DNA of 48,822 bases, taken from the NCBI GenBank assembly GCA_017398685.1, contig JAFQFH010000059.1, positions 1-48,822 of the forward strand. The letters run 5' to 3'. Below the pieces are notes generated by a model, which worked only from the letters and a program-made list of their open reading frames with translations, did no database searches and was not told where the DNA came from. Shown here one piece after another: positions 28,798 through 36,380 of this stretch; position 1 is the first letter of the stretch; every line of letters begins with the position of its first letter. The stretch comes from Oscillospiraceae bacterium (lineage in GTDB: Bacteria; Bacillota; Clostridia; Oscillospirales; Oscillospiraceae). The position numbers and the translations under genes were made by a program.

Positions 28798-29669
28798 GGA
28801 ACAAAAATACTTCGCGGGGCAGCCTTGTGCAGAGGCTGACTCTGGCGCCCTACTCTGTATGGGCGGCATTCTTCATAATTGTGCCGCTTATCTTCGTGGC
28901 ATATTACGCCTTCACAGACTCCGAATTCAATTTCACCTTTGAAAACATAACAAGGTTTTTCACTGCCACCTCCTCTGTCACCGAAAACGGCATAGACAGA
29001 GAAGTACACACTTACCTTGTGATATTCGGCCGCTCTTTGAAACTGGCTGTGATATCCACTGTAATATGCCTTCTCATGGGCTACCCCATGGCCTATATCA
29101 TATCCCGCGCCAGTGCCAGAGCCCAGAAGATCATGATTACACTTATCATGATCCCAATGTGGATGAACTTTCTTATCCGCACCTATGCATGGATGACCAT
29201 TTTGCAGGACACCGGTATTTTAAACGGTATTCTGGAAGCTGTGGGCATCCGCCCGGTGCACATTATCGGCACCGAAGCCGCCGTTGTCATCGGCATGGTA
29301 TATGACTATTTCCCATACATGATACTGCCCATATACTCTGTGATGGCAAAGATGGACATACGTCTCATAGAGGCCGCCCGGGACCTGGGCTGCAACAGTG
29401 TGGGTGTGCTGCGCCGCGTTATATGGCCTTTGAGCCTGCCCGGCGTCATCTCCGGCATAAACATGGTGCTCATCCCCTCAATCAGCACCTTCTATATCTC
29501 CCAGAAGCTGGGCAACGGTATGTTCTACCTGATAGGTGATGCCATTGAAGGCCAGTATATTGCAAATAATCTGCACTTTGCCGCTGCCATCGCCTTTATT
29601 CTGATGGTGATACTCCTTGTTTGCATGGCGCTTTTGCAGCGCTTTGCCAGCAGGAAGACCGCTGTGTGA
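28794..29669 (+). CDS. potB: Spermidine/putrescine ABC transporter permease PotB
   Basis: The 291-residue membrane protein has six membrane segments and the ATPase-docking loop [21 protein letters not shown] (about residues 193-213, shortened form of the EAA motif). Features such as NFLIRTYAW and [10 protein letters not shown] match PotB. It overlaps potA by 4 nt and is followed after 16 nt by the fused potCD gene, so the three are one operon. Confidence 0.93.
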   Translation: MRNKNTSRGSLVQRLTLAPYSVWAAFFIIVPLIFVAYYAFTDSEFNFTFENITRFFTATSSVTENGIDREVHTYLVIFGRSLKLAVISTVICLLMGYPMAYIISRASARAQKIMITLIMIPMWMNFLIRTYAWMTILQDTGILNGILEAVGIRPVHIIGTEAAVVIGMVYDYFPYMILPIYSVMAKMDIRLIEAARDLGCNSVGVLRRVIWPLSLPGVISGINMVLIPSISTFYISQKLGNGMFYLIGDAIEGQYIANNLHFAAAIAFILMVILLVCMALLQRFASRKTAV

Positions 29670-29685
29670 AAGGAGGGCATAGTAT

Positions 29686-31629
29686 ATGAAAACCGCATCC
29701 AAGGTATACACCGGCATCATAATGCTCTTCCTCTTCGCGCCTATCATCATTCTTCTTGTTTTTTCTTTCAACGAGGCTAAGAGTCTGTCCGTTTACTCAG
29801 GTTTCTCACTCAATTGGTACAAGGAGCTTTTCAAGGACGCTGAGACTCTCAATGCCGTGAGAAACACCCTTATACTGGCCGTGTCCGCTGCCCTTGTCTC
29901 CACTGTTATGGGTACTGCCGCAGCCGTGGGTATAAACAAGCTGAGAAACAAGTATCTGCGCATGACCATGGATACCGTGACCAACATCCCCATGATAAAC
30001 CCGGATATCATCACCGGTATCTCCCTTATGCTGATGTTCGTTTTTGTGGGCAGGCTTTTCGGCGCCGCCACAAGCCTCAGCTTCTGGACCATGCTCATCG
30101 CCCACATAACCTTCTGCCTGCCCTACGTTATCTTACAGGTTCTTCCCAAACTCCAGCAGATGGACAAGTCTCTTCCAGAGGCCGCAATGGATCTGGGCTG
30201 CACCCCGCTGAGAGCTTTTTTCAAGGTTGAAGTGCCGGAAATAATGCCCGGTATCGTTACAGGCATGATTATGGCCTTTACCCTCTCCCTCGATGACTTC
30301 GTAATAAGCTACTTCACCTCCGGCAACGGCTTTGAGACTCTCCCCATCCGCATCTACAATATGACCAAAAAAACCGTCACTCCCAAGATGTACGCCCTTG
30401 CCACCATTATCTTCTTTGTGATACTGGCTCTGCTTATCCTCAATAATCTTGTGGATGACGAAGCTGTGGCAAAGTCCGCAAAGACAAAGGCCGCCGCAAA
30501 GAAGGAGCACAGCAGATTCAGGAAGATGGCCGTGGGAATTATCGGCGGTGTGCTGGCTGTATGCTTTGTGTTAGTTTTGGTATTCAGCGGCAGAGGCACC
30601 ATGGAGCTGAACGTATATAACTGGGGCGAATATATCTCCGACGGCTCGGACGATACTCTTGATACCGTCAAGGCCTTTGAGGAATGGTACGAGGAAACTT
30701 ACGGGCAGAAGGTGAAGGTAAACTACTCCACTTACGCCAGCAACGAGGACATGTATGCAAAGCTATCCAGCGGTGCTGTCAGCTTTGATCTGGTCATTCC
30801 CTCCGACTATATGATCGCCCGTATGCTCAATGAGGATATGCTGCTGCCTCTTGACTTTGACAATATCCCCAACTACAAGTATATTAGCGAGGATTTCCGG
30901 GGTCTTTACTATGACCCGGAAGACACGTACACCGTGCCTTACACCTACGGCGTGATAGGCATTATGTACAATGCAAACGTTGTGGATGAAGCGGACGCAA
31001 CAGGCTGGGAGCTTCTGTGGAACGACAAGTATGCAGGCGATATACTCCAGTTCAACAACTCCCGCGACGCTTTCGCCACCGCCCAGTACAAGCTGGATCT
31101 GGACATCAACAGCACTGACCACGCCAACTGGGACAGGGCGCTTGAAGAGCTGAAAGCCCAGAGGCCGCTGGTAAAAAGCTACGTTATGGACGAGATATAC
31201 AACATGATGGAGTCAGGCGAGGCCGCCATTGCCGCCTACTACGCCGGTGACTACTTCACCATGCTGGACGCACAGGCAGAGGATGTGGATCTTCGCTTCT
31301 ACTACCCCGACCATACAAACTATTTTGTTGACGCCATGTGTATCCCCAGCTGCTGCCAGAACAAGGAGCTTGCCGAGATATTCATAAACTACATGCTCTC
31401 GCCTGAGCCTGCCATTGCAAACGCCGAGTATATATACTACTCCAGTCCCAACAGCGCTGTATATGAAGACGAGGGTTACATGGAGGATCTGGGCGAGGAA
31501 GCCATCGCCATTCTCTACCCGGAGATGGAGTCCTTCCGTGAGCTGTACAACAAATATGCTTACAGGAACCTGGACAACGAAACCCTCTCCTACATCAACA
31601 CTCTTTGGGAGACGCTGAAGATTAGTTGA
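29686..31629 (+). CDS. potCD: Fused PotC permease and PotD polyamine-binding protein
   Basis: The 647-residue protein joins two usually separate subunits. Residues 1-256 are a PotC permease with six membrane segments and the loop EAAMDLGCTPLRAFFKVEVP (165-184). A basic Ala/Lys linker (257-280) leads to one extra membrane helix (281-301). Residues 306-647 are a PotD binding protein starting ELNVYNWGEYISDG, with the acidic and aromatic residues used for polyamine binding. The helix places PotD outside, tethered to its channel, instead of by a lipid anchor. AAAGGAGGG precedes the ATG. No frameshift is needed, and a strong terminator ends the operon. Such fusions are known in some Firmicutes. Confidence 0.93.
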   Translation: MKTASKVYTGIIMLFLFAPIIILLVFSFNEAKSLSVYSGFSLNWYKELFKDAETLNAVRNTLILAVSAALVSTVMGTAAAVGINKLRNKYLRMTMDTVTNIPMINPDIITGISLMLMFVFVGRLFGAATSLSFWTMLIAHITFCLPYVILQVLPKLQQMDKSLPEAAMDLGCTPLRAFFKVEVPEIMPGIVTGMIMAFTLSLDDFVISYFTSGNGFETLPIRIYNMTKKTVTPKMYALATIIFFVILALLILNNLVDDEAVAKSAKTKAAAKKEHSRFRKMAVGIIGGVLAVCFVLVLVFSGRGTMELNVYNWGEYISDGSDDTLDTVKAFEEWYEETYGQKVKVNYSTYASNEDMYAKLSSGAVSFDLVIPSDYMIARMLNEDMLLPLDFDNIPNYKYISEDFRGLYYDPEDTYTVPYTYGVIGIMYNANVVDEADATGWELLWNDKYAGDILQFNNSRDAFATAQYKLDLDINSTDHANWDRALEELKAQRPLVKSYVMDEIYNMMESGEAAIAAYYAGDYFTMLDAQAEDVDLRFYYPDHTNYFVDAMCIPSCCQNKELAEIFINYMLSPEPAIANAEYIYYSSPNSAVYEDEGYMEDLGEEAIAILYPEMESFRELYNKYAYRNLDNETLSYINTLWETLKIS

Positions 31630-31646
31630 CATAATTTAATTTACGT

Positions 31647-31682
31647 AAAAAGTGAAGGTCGAAAATGACCTTCACTTTTTAT
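31647..31682 (+). terminator. pot operon terminator
   Basis: A perfect 14-bp stem (31647-31660 with 31667-31680) has a 6-base loop and ends in five T. Confidence 0.93.
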
Positions 31683-31707
31683 ATTTTCCACTCTTTTGCG
31701 CATAATA
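31679..31707 (+). promoter_or_regulatory. Candidate forespore (SigG/SigF-type) promoter of spoVAD
   Basis: CATAATA (31701-31707) fits the SigG -10 consensus CATnnTA. TTATA (31679-31683), 17 bp upstream, fits four of five positions of the -35 GnATR. The tail of the pot terminator overlaps the -35 box. Confidence 0.55.
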
Positions 31708-31734
31708 ACGAAAAACGAAGCAGAGGTATTATTT

Positions 31735-32742
31735 ATGAAAAAGCTTGGCAAGCAGACTGTTACACTCCCCTCCCGGCCTGTTTTCACCGCTACTGCCGCA
31801 GTAGTGGGTAAGAAAGAGGGCGAAGGGCCGCTGAAAGAGTGTTTTGACCACATATCCGAGGACTCCTATTTCGGGCAGAGCAGTTGGGAAAAGGCGGAGA
31901 TACACATGCTGCGCTACTGTTATCAGTTGGCCTGCGGCAAGGCGAAAATACCCTGTACTGAGCTTGACTATATTCTCTCCGGTGATTTGCTCAACCAGTG
32001 CATAAGCTCGGCCTTTGCAATGAAAGAATGCGCCGTGCCTTACTTTGGCTTGTATGGGGCCTGTTCTACCATGGCTGAATCACTGGCGCTGGGCGCCATG
32101 CTCATTGACGGAGGCTTTGCAGAGCATATCTGCGCCATGACCGGCTCCCACTTCTGTACCGCTGAAAGGCAGTACCGTTTCCCCCTTGAGTACGGCGGAC
32201 AGCGACCGCCCACAGCTCAGTGGACGGTCACAGGAGCCGGTGCCGCCATTCTGGGCAGCAGCGGCTCAGGCGCGAGAATAAGCCATGTGACTGCCGGTAA
32301 AATCGTGGATGCAGGGATAAACGACGCAAACAGTATGGGCAGCGCCATGGCTCCCGCAGCATACGATACGCTTAAAGCACATTTTGAGGACACAGGACGG
32401 GATTTTGACTACTATGACGCCGTATTTACCGGCGACCTGGGTGCGCTGGGTCACGACATTCTGGAGTCCCTTTTCAGGAAGGACGGAATAAAAACCGGAG
32501 CAAAGTATATGGACTGCGGTGTTCTGATGTATGACCTTGCAACGCAGAACGTGTTTTCCGGAGGCTCCGGCTGCGGCTGCAGCGCCAGTGTTCTGTGCGG
32601 ACACATTATACCTGCCATGGAGCGGGGTGTATGGAAACGTGTGCTGTTTGCGGCTACCGGCGCGCTCATGTCCACCACCAGCGCCCAGCAAGGTGACAGC
32701 ATCCCCGGCATATGCCATGCTGTCGCTATAGAGATGGGGTGA
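31735..32742 (+). CDS. spoVAD: Stage V sporulation protein AD
   Basis: The 335-residue protein has the thiolase-like fold of SpoVAD, which binds dipicolinic acid and helps its uptake into the spore. FGLYGACSTMAESLALG (about 111-127), GSHFCTAERQYRFPLEYGGQRPP (split, about 140-162) and FSGGSGCGCSASVL (C-terminal) are strongly conserved in SpoVAD. I chose the ATG at 31735, 7 nt after AGAGGT. spoVAEb follows 5 nt downstream. The usual neighbour spoVAC is not present upstream; the pot operon is there instead. Confidence 0.95.
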   Translation: MKKLGKQTVTLPSRPVFTATAAVVGKKEGEGPLKECFDHISEDSYFGQSSWEKAEIHMLRYCYQLACGKAKIPCTELDYILSGDLLNQCISSAFAMKECAVPYFGLYGACSTMAESLALGAMLIDGGFAEHICAMTGSHFCTAERQYRFPLEYGGQRPPTAQWTVTGAGAAILGSSGSGARISHVTAGKIVDAGINDANSMGSAMAPAAYDTLKAHFEDTGRDFDYYDAVFTGDLGALGHDILESLFRKDGIKTGAKYMDCGVLMYDLATQNVFSGGSGCGCSASVLCGHIIPAMERGVWKRVLFAATGALMSTTSAQQGDSIPGICHAVAIEMG

Positions 32743-32747
32743 ATAGA

Positions 32748-33119
32748 ATGAATGACATTGGAATGTTGATAAAAGCTTTTGTCACAGGCGGACTTTTCTG
32801 CGTTGCAGGGCAGCTGCTCATAGACAAAACCAAGCTCACCCCTGCAAGGATACTGACGCTTTATGTGGTTGCGGGGCTTGTACTGGGAGCTGTTGGAGTA
32901 TACCAGCCGCTGTGTGACTTTGCAGGCGCCGGTGCTTCCGTTCCCCTGACGGGCTTTGGCAACACTCTTGCAAGGGGTGTGAGAAAGGCCGTCAGTGAGC
33001 AGGGCTTTCTGGGTATTTTCACAGGCGGCTTTACAGCCTCCGCAGGCGGTATTTGCGCGGCTGTATTCTTTGCGCTTACCGTTACACTTTTGTTCAAGCC
33101 TCGGGACAAAAACAAGTAG
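32748..33119 (+). CDS. spoVAE: Stage V sporulation protein AE (SpoVAEb)
   Basis: The 123-residue membrane protein has three to four hydrophobic segments and matches SpoVAEb, a part of the inner spore-membrane channel for dipicolinic acid. AFVTGGLFCVAGQLL and GLVLGAVGVYQPLCDFAGAG are typical. I chose the ATG at 32748, 5 nt after spoVAD, with GGTGA upstream. Expression is expected in the forespore with spoVAD. No terminator hairpin is clear behind it. Confidence 0.93.
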   Translation: MNDIGMLIKAFVTGGLFCVAGQLLIDKTKLTPARILTLYVVAGLVLGAVGVYQPLCDFAGAGASVPLTGFGNTLARGVRKAVSEQGFLGIFTGGFTASAGGICAAVFFALTVTLLFKPRDKNK

Positions 33120-33140
33120 TCCGCCTTTGTATGGACTGAT

Positions 33141-33169
33141 TTGACAGCTTCCTCATTGTGATTTATAAT
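33141..33169 (+). promoter_or_regulatory. Full-consensus promoter of the unknown membrane protein gene
   Basis: TTGACA (33141-33146) and TATAAT (33164-33169) are both perfect and 17 bp apart, 28 bp before the start codon. Confidence 0.9.
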
Positions 33170-33197
33170 TGTGATATAAATTGCAAAGGAGGCTGCA

Positions 33198-33932
33198 ATG
33201 AAGTTTACAAAGCTTAAAAAATTAAGAAAACGCATAGTGGCCTCTGCCGTGGCCACCACTACTGCTCTTGGTGTGCTGCTGGGCGGCAGCTTCGACTCCC
33301 CCACTGACCTGCTCTCGGGCAGCAATGCCCCTGCCGATATTGTGATAAGCGATACCCTTGACATTCAGGACGGGGACGATATAAACGAGGAAGGCGTACT
33401 TCCCGGTGAAGAAAAGAAAAAAGGCATTCGTGCCAGAATTCGCACCGCTGTAAAGCGTCTTCCGCTGGCTGTCCGCGCCGGTGTGGGAGTCCCGCTTTGG
33501 TTTGGGGGCTGGCTTTTACTGGGAGCGCTGGGCTTTTTATGGGAGCCTTTGTTGTCTCCGCTTATGTCGGCCTTACTCAAGGCCATATGCGTGGCGGCAA
33601 TTCTGGCTGCCACACTGGTGTGTACGGTGAAAGCTGTATTTCCGGACATGCCTGTTAGAAAAATTCTCAGCAGAAAAAGCCTTTTTTCGGTATTTTTTGG
33701 AGCCTTGTTATTCGGTGCAGCCGGGGCTGTGATGCAGATATTTATTCCAGAGGCGGACAGGCTTTCTGATATTGTGGAGGGGCTTATCATGCTGATGGCT
33801 CTCACTTTTGCGGCTGTGCCCCTACTTAAAAATGAAGTCAGGCAACGCAGGGAGGATACGGAGGATCGCCCGCTCTCCCCCGCTGAGGAGAGAAAAATGA
33901 TAAACGAGCTTGCAAAAAGCGTGAGCAAATAA
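33198..33932 (+). CDS. Membrane protein of unknown function
   Basis: The 244-residue product starts with a basic segment and one hydrophobic helix (about residues 13-31), possibly a signal anchor. An acidic region (about 45-72) and a basic KKKGIRARIRTAVKRL segment follow, then four hydrophobic helices (about 95-205) and a charged tail. I do not recognise a family. A near-perfect AAAGGAGG and a full-consensus promoter predict strong, constitutive vegetative expression, which contrasts with the sporulation genes just before it. A strong terminator ends it, so it is monocistronic. Confidence 0.75.
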   Translation: MKFTKLKKLRKRIVASAVATTTALGVLLGGSFDSPTDLLSGSNAPADIVISDTLDIQDGDDINEEGVLPGEEKKKGIRARIRTAVKRLPLAVRAGVGVPLWFGGWLLLGALGFLWEPLLSPLMSALLKAICVAAILAATLVCTVKAVFPDMPVRKILSRKSLFSVFFGALLFGAAGAVMQIFIPEADRLSDIVEGLIMLMALTFAAVPLLKNEVRQRREDTEDRPLSPAEERKMINELAKSVSK

Positions 33933-33965
33933 AAAACTGAGAGGCCAAGCCTCTCAGTTTTTTTT
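33931..33965. terminator. Bidirectional terminator between the membrane protein gene and pfkA
   Basis: A 9-bp stem (33937-33945 with 33949-33957) with a 3-base loop is flanked by six A and eight T, serving both convergent genes. Confidence 0.92.
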
Positions 33966-33973
33966 CATACAAA

Positions 33974-35062
33974 TCAGTCGCCAAGGCAGATGCCTATATC
34001 GCGGGCCACCTTTATCATCGGGTGGTCAATGGGCATGAACTTGGTCTGGCTGGCAGCTTCATCAAGGGTGATGGAGGTAATCTCACCATCCTGGATTGCC
34101 ACCATGCGGCCATACTGTTTGTTGACGACAAGCTCTGCCGCTGCTGCACCAAACTGGGTAGCCAGTACCCTGTCATAGGGGCAGGGAGGGCCGCCGCGCT
34201 GATAGTGACCGGGAACGGCAACGCGGGCCTCCTGACCGGTCAGCTCCTCCAGCTCTGCTGCAAGGGCGTAGGATACGGTGGGGTGATTGGCGTTTTCTCT
34301 CTTTTTGCGGCTGGCTTCCTCGTCCAGCTTTTCGTCTTCCTTTGCTACTGCGCCCTCGGCACAGGCAATAATAGTGAAGGTGCGGCCGGAATCATAGCGC
34401 TTCTGGATAAGCTCCACCAGCTTGTTGACATCATAGGGTATCTCAGGGATGAGAATAATATCGGCGCCGCTGGCAATGCCGGCATACAAGGTCAGCCAGC
34501 CGGCGTCACGGCCCATAAGCTCCACTACGAAAATACGGCTGTGGGAGCTGGCAGTGGAATGGATGTAGTCCACCACATTCGTGGCAATATCTATTGCACT
34601 CTGGAAACCGAATGTAGTATCCGTGCCCCAGATATCATTATCTATGGTCTTGGGAAGAGTGATGACATTCATGCCCGCATCAGCAATAAGCTTTGCACTT
34701 TTCTGGGTACCGTTGCCGCCCATAATGATAAGGCAGTCAAGGTTGAGGCGGTTATAGGTGGTTTTCATCTTGGGGATGACGCTGTTGCCTTCCTCGTCCA
34801 CAATGTCCTTGCCGGGTATATAGTCCTGACGTGAGGTGCCAAGGATGGTACCACCTTCGGTGAGAATACCGGAAAAATCCTTGGGGCCCATGAACTTATA
34901 GTCACAGTCGATAAGGCCGCGGTAGCCGTCATACATGCCGTATATTTCAACGTGCTCACCCAGCTTTTCAAAAAGCGCTTTGCCAACACCGCGTATAGCT
35001 GCATTGAGGCCCTGACAGTCGCCTCCGCTGGTCACCAGTGCAACTCTGGTCATTTTCTTCAT
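33974..35062 (-). CDS. pfkA: 6-phosphofructokinase (mixed ATP/PPi type)
   Basis: The 362-residue enzyme phosphorylates fructose 6-phosphate in glycolysis. TSGGDCQGLNAAIRG (11-25), the catalytic PKTIDNDI (137-144) and the MGRDAGWLTLYAG region are conserved. The phosphoryl-donor positions are mixed: GGNGT (115-119) has Gly where PPi enzymes have Asp, but PKTIDND has Lys where ATP enzymes have Gly. It therefore fits the group that includes both ATP- and PPi-dependent members, and the donor cannot be told from sequence. I chose the ATG at 35060-35062 with AGGAGG upstream. Confidence 0.93.
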   Translation of the reverse strand: MKKMTRVALVTSGGDCQGLNAAIRGVGKALFEKLGEHVEIYGMYDGYRGLIDCDYKFMGPKDFSGILTEGGTILGTSRQDYIPGKDIVDEEGNSVIPKMKTTYNRLNLDCLIIMGGNGTQKSAKLIADAGMNVITLPKTIDNDIWGTDTTFGFQSAIDIATNVVDYIHSTASSHSRIFVVELMGRDAGWLTLYAGIASGADIILIPEIPYDVNKLVELIQKRYDSGRTFTIIACAEGAVAKEDEKLDEEASRKKRENANHPTVSYALAAELEELTGQEARVAVPGHYQRGGPPCPYDRVLATQFGAAAAELVVNKQYGRMVAIQDGEITSITLDEAASQTKFMPIDHPMIKVARDIGICLGD

Positions 35063-35175
35063 ATTACATACCTCCTTTCGGATCAGGTTGAAAACATATC
35101 CAACCAAACTATATTATCATATAAATACCAGAAAAAAGCAACTGGTATTTTAAACGAATGAGGGTCTGTTGCAGA

Positions 35176-35204
35176 TTGATATTTAATTTTGGCCGTGGTA
35201 AAAT
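35176..35204 (+). promoter_or_regulatory. Promoter of the SDR gene
   Basis: TTGATA (35176-35181) and TAAAAT (35199-35204) are 17 bp apart, 34 bp before the start codon. Confidence 0.65.
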
Positions 35205-35237
35205 AGCTTTATAAATCAGGAAACACGAGGTTTATTT

Positions 35238-35996
35238 ATGGATATTGCCGTTATTACAGGCGCTTCTTCCGGCATGGGACGCGAGTTTGTATATGCCTTG
35301 GATAAGCAGCAGCAATTTGACGAGATATGGGTAATAGCACGCAGGCTTGAAAGACTTGAGGAGCTTAAATTCAAGTGCAAAGCTTCCATCCGCCCGATTC
35401 CGCTTGACCTTGAAAAGCGGGAGAGCTTTGATGTTTACAAAAATCTTCTCGAAGAACACAGGCCCAATATAAGAGTGCTGGTAAATGCCGCAGGTCATGG
35501 ACTTTTCGGTACCTTCACCGAGATGAGTATGTCCCGGCAGCTGGATATAATCGACCTTAACGCCAGAGCGCTCACCGCCATGTGCTATATGAGTCTTGAG
35601 TACATGAATAAGGGCAGCGAAATATATAATATGGGATCCATGTCCTCATGGCAGCCGGTGCCCTACATCAATGTATACGGTGCCTCCAAAGCCTATGTAC
35701 TGAGTTTTTCAAGGGCTCTGGGCGTAGAGCTGAAAGACCGAGGCATCAAGGTCATGGCAGTCTGCCCCGGATGGATAAAGACTGAGTTTTTTTACCATGC
35801 GGTGCATGACGACACAATAAGCTATTATAACCGCTATTACGAGGCCAAGCCCGTCATCGAAAAGGCCCTCAAAGACATGGCAAAGGGCAAAACCGTCTCT
35901 GTTCTGGGTTTCCCCGAACGGATGCAGGCAAGGCTTGTGAAGATAATGCCCGTGAACTTCGTGATGAAGACATGGTGCCGCCAGCAGGGCAAGTAA
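35238..35996 (+). CDS. Short-chain dehydrogenase/reductase
   Basis: The 252-residue NAD(P)-dependent oxidoreductase has the nucleotide motif TGASSGMG (7-14), NAAG, a Ser in the GSMSSW region and the catalytic YGASK. ARRLERLEEL after strand 2 suggests NADP(H) preference. The C-terminal part is rich in aromatic and basic residues and may contact a membrane. Substrate unknown. GAGG precedes the ATG. A small unknown gene follows after 13 nt, probably co-transcribed. Confidence 0.9.
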   Translation: MDIAVITGASSGMGREFVYALDKQQQFDEIWVIARRLERLEELKFKCKASIRPIPLDLEKRESFDVYKNLLEEHRPNIRVLVNAAGHGLFGTFTEMSMSRQLDIIDLNARALTAMCYMSLEYMNKGSEIYNMGSMSSWQPVPYINVYGASKAYVLSFSRALGVELKDRGIKVMAVCPGWIKTEFFYHAVHDDTISYYNRYYEAKPVIEKALKDMAKGKTVSVLGFPERMQARLVKIMPVNFVMKTWCRQQGK

Positions 35997-36009
35997 AGGA
36001 GGAACGCAA

Positions 36010-36336
36010 ATGATACAGCCCAATGACATTATGAAAGCAGATGAAGCCAATTGGAGCCAGGTAAAGAAAGCCGCCATGCAGGATGAGCTTTACTATGACG
36101 GCCCCGGAGACCTTCTGGACACCGCAGAGGGCAGAGCAAAGTTCTGCCGGCTCAATGAGTCCTCCGTTTTCAGAAAGCCCGACCCGGATTTTCCCAATTA
36201 CAAAATATGGGTATTCAATGTGCAGGGTCAGGGCATGGTAATAAAAAAACGCAGCCGTGTTGACAATGCCCTGATGGAGAATGTTGAATACGACACAGAT
36301 GGCAACGAAATAAGCCGCTCCTACGAACCGGCATAA
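36010..36336 (+). CDS. Small protein of unknown function
   Basis: The 108-residue soluble protein has no signal peptide or membrane segment and no motif I recognise. It is rich in Asp, Asn and Tyr, with DELYYDGPGDLL and YKIWVFNVQGQG as notable stretches. A good AAAGGAGG lies before the ATG, and the gene follows the SDR gene by 13 nt. Its stop codon is within the terminator shared with the convergent HerA-like gene. Confidence 0.75.
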   Translation: MIQPNDIMKADEANWSQVKKAAMQDELYYDGPGDLLDTAEGRAKFCRLNESSVFRKPDPDFPNYKIWVFNVQGQGMVIKKRSRVDNALMENVEYDTDGNEISRSYEPA

Positions 36337-36369
36337 AAAAATTCCGCACCTGTGAGTGCGGAATTTTTT
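36335..36369. terminator. Bidirectional terminator before the HerA-like gene
   Basis: A stem of about 14 bp (36336-36349 with 36356-36369, loop 36350-36355) is flanked by A and T runs and serves both convergent genes. Confidence 0.92.
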
Positions 36370-36380
36370 ATTGAATTTAC

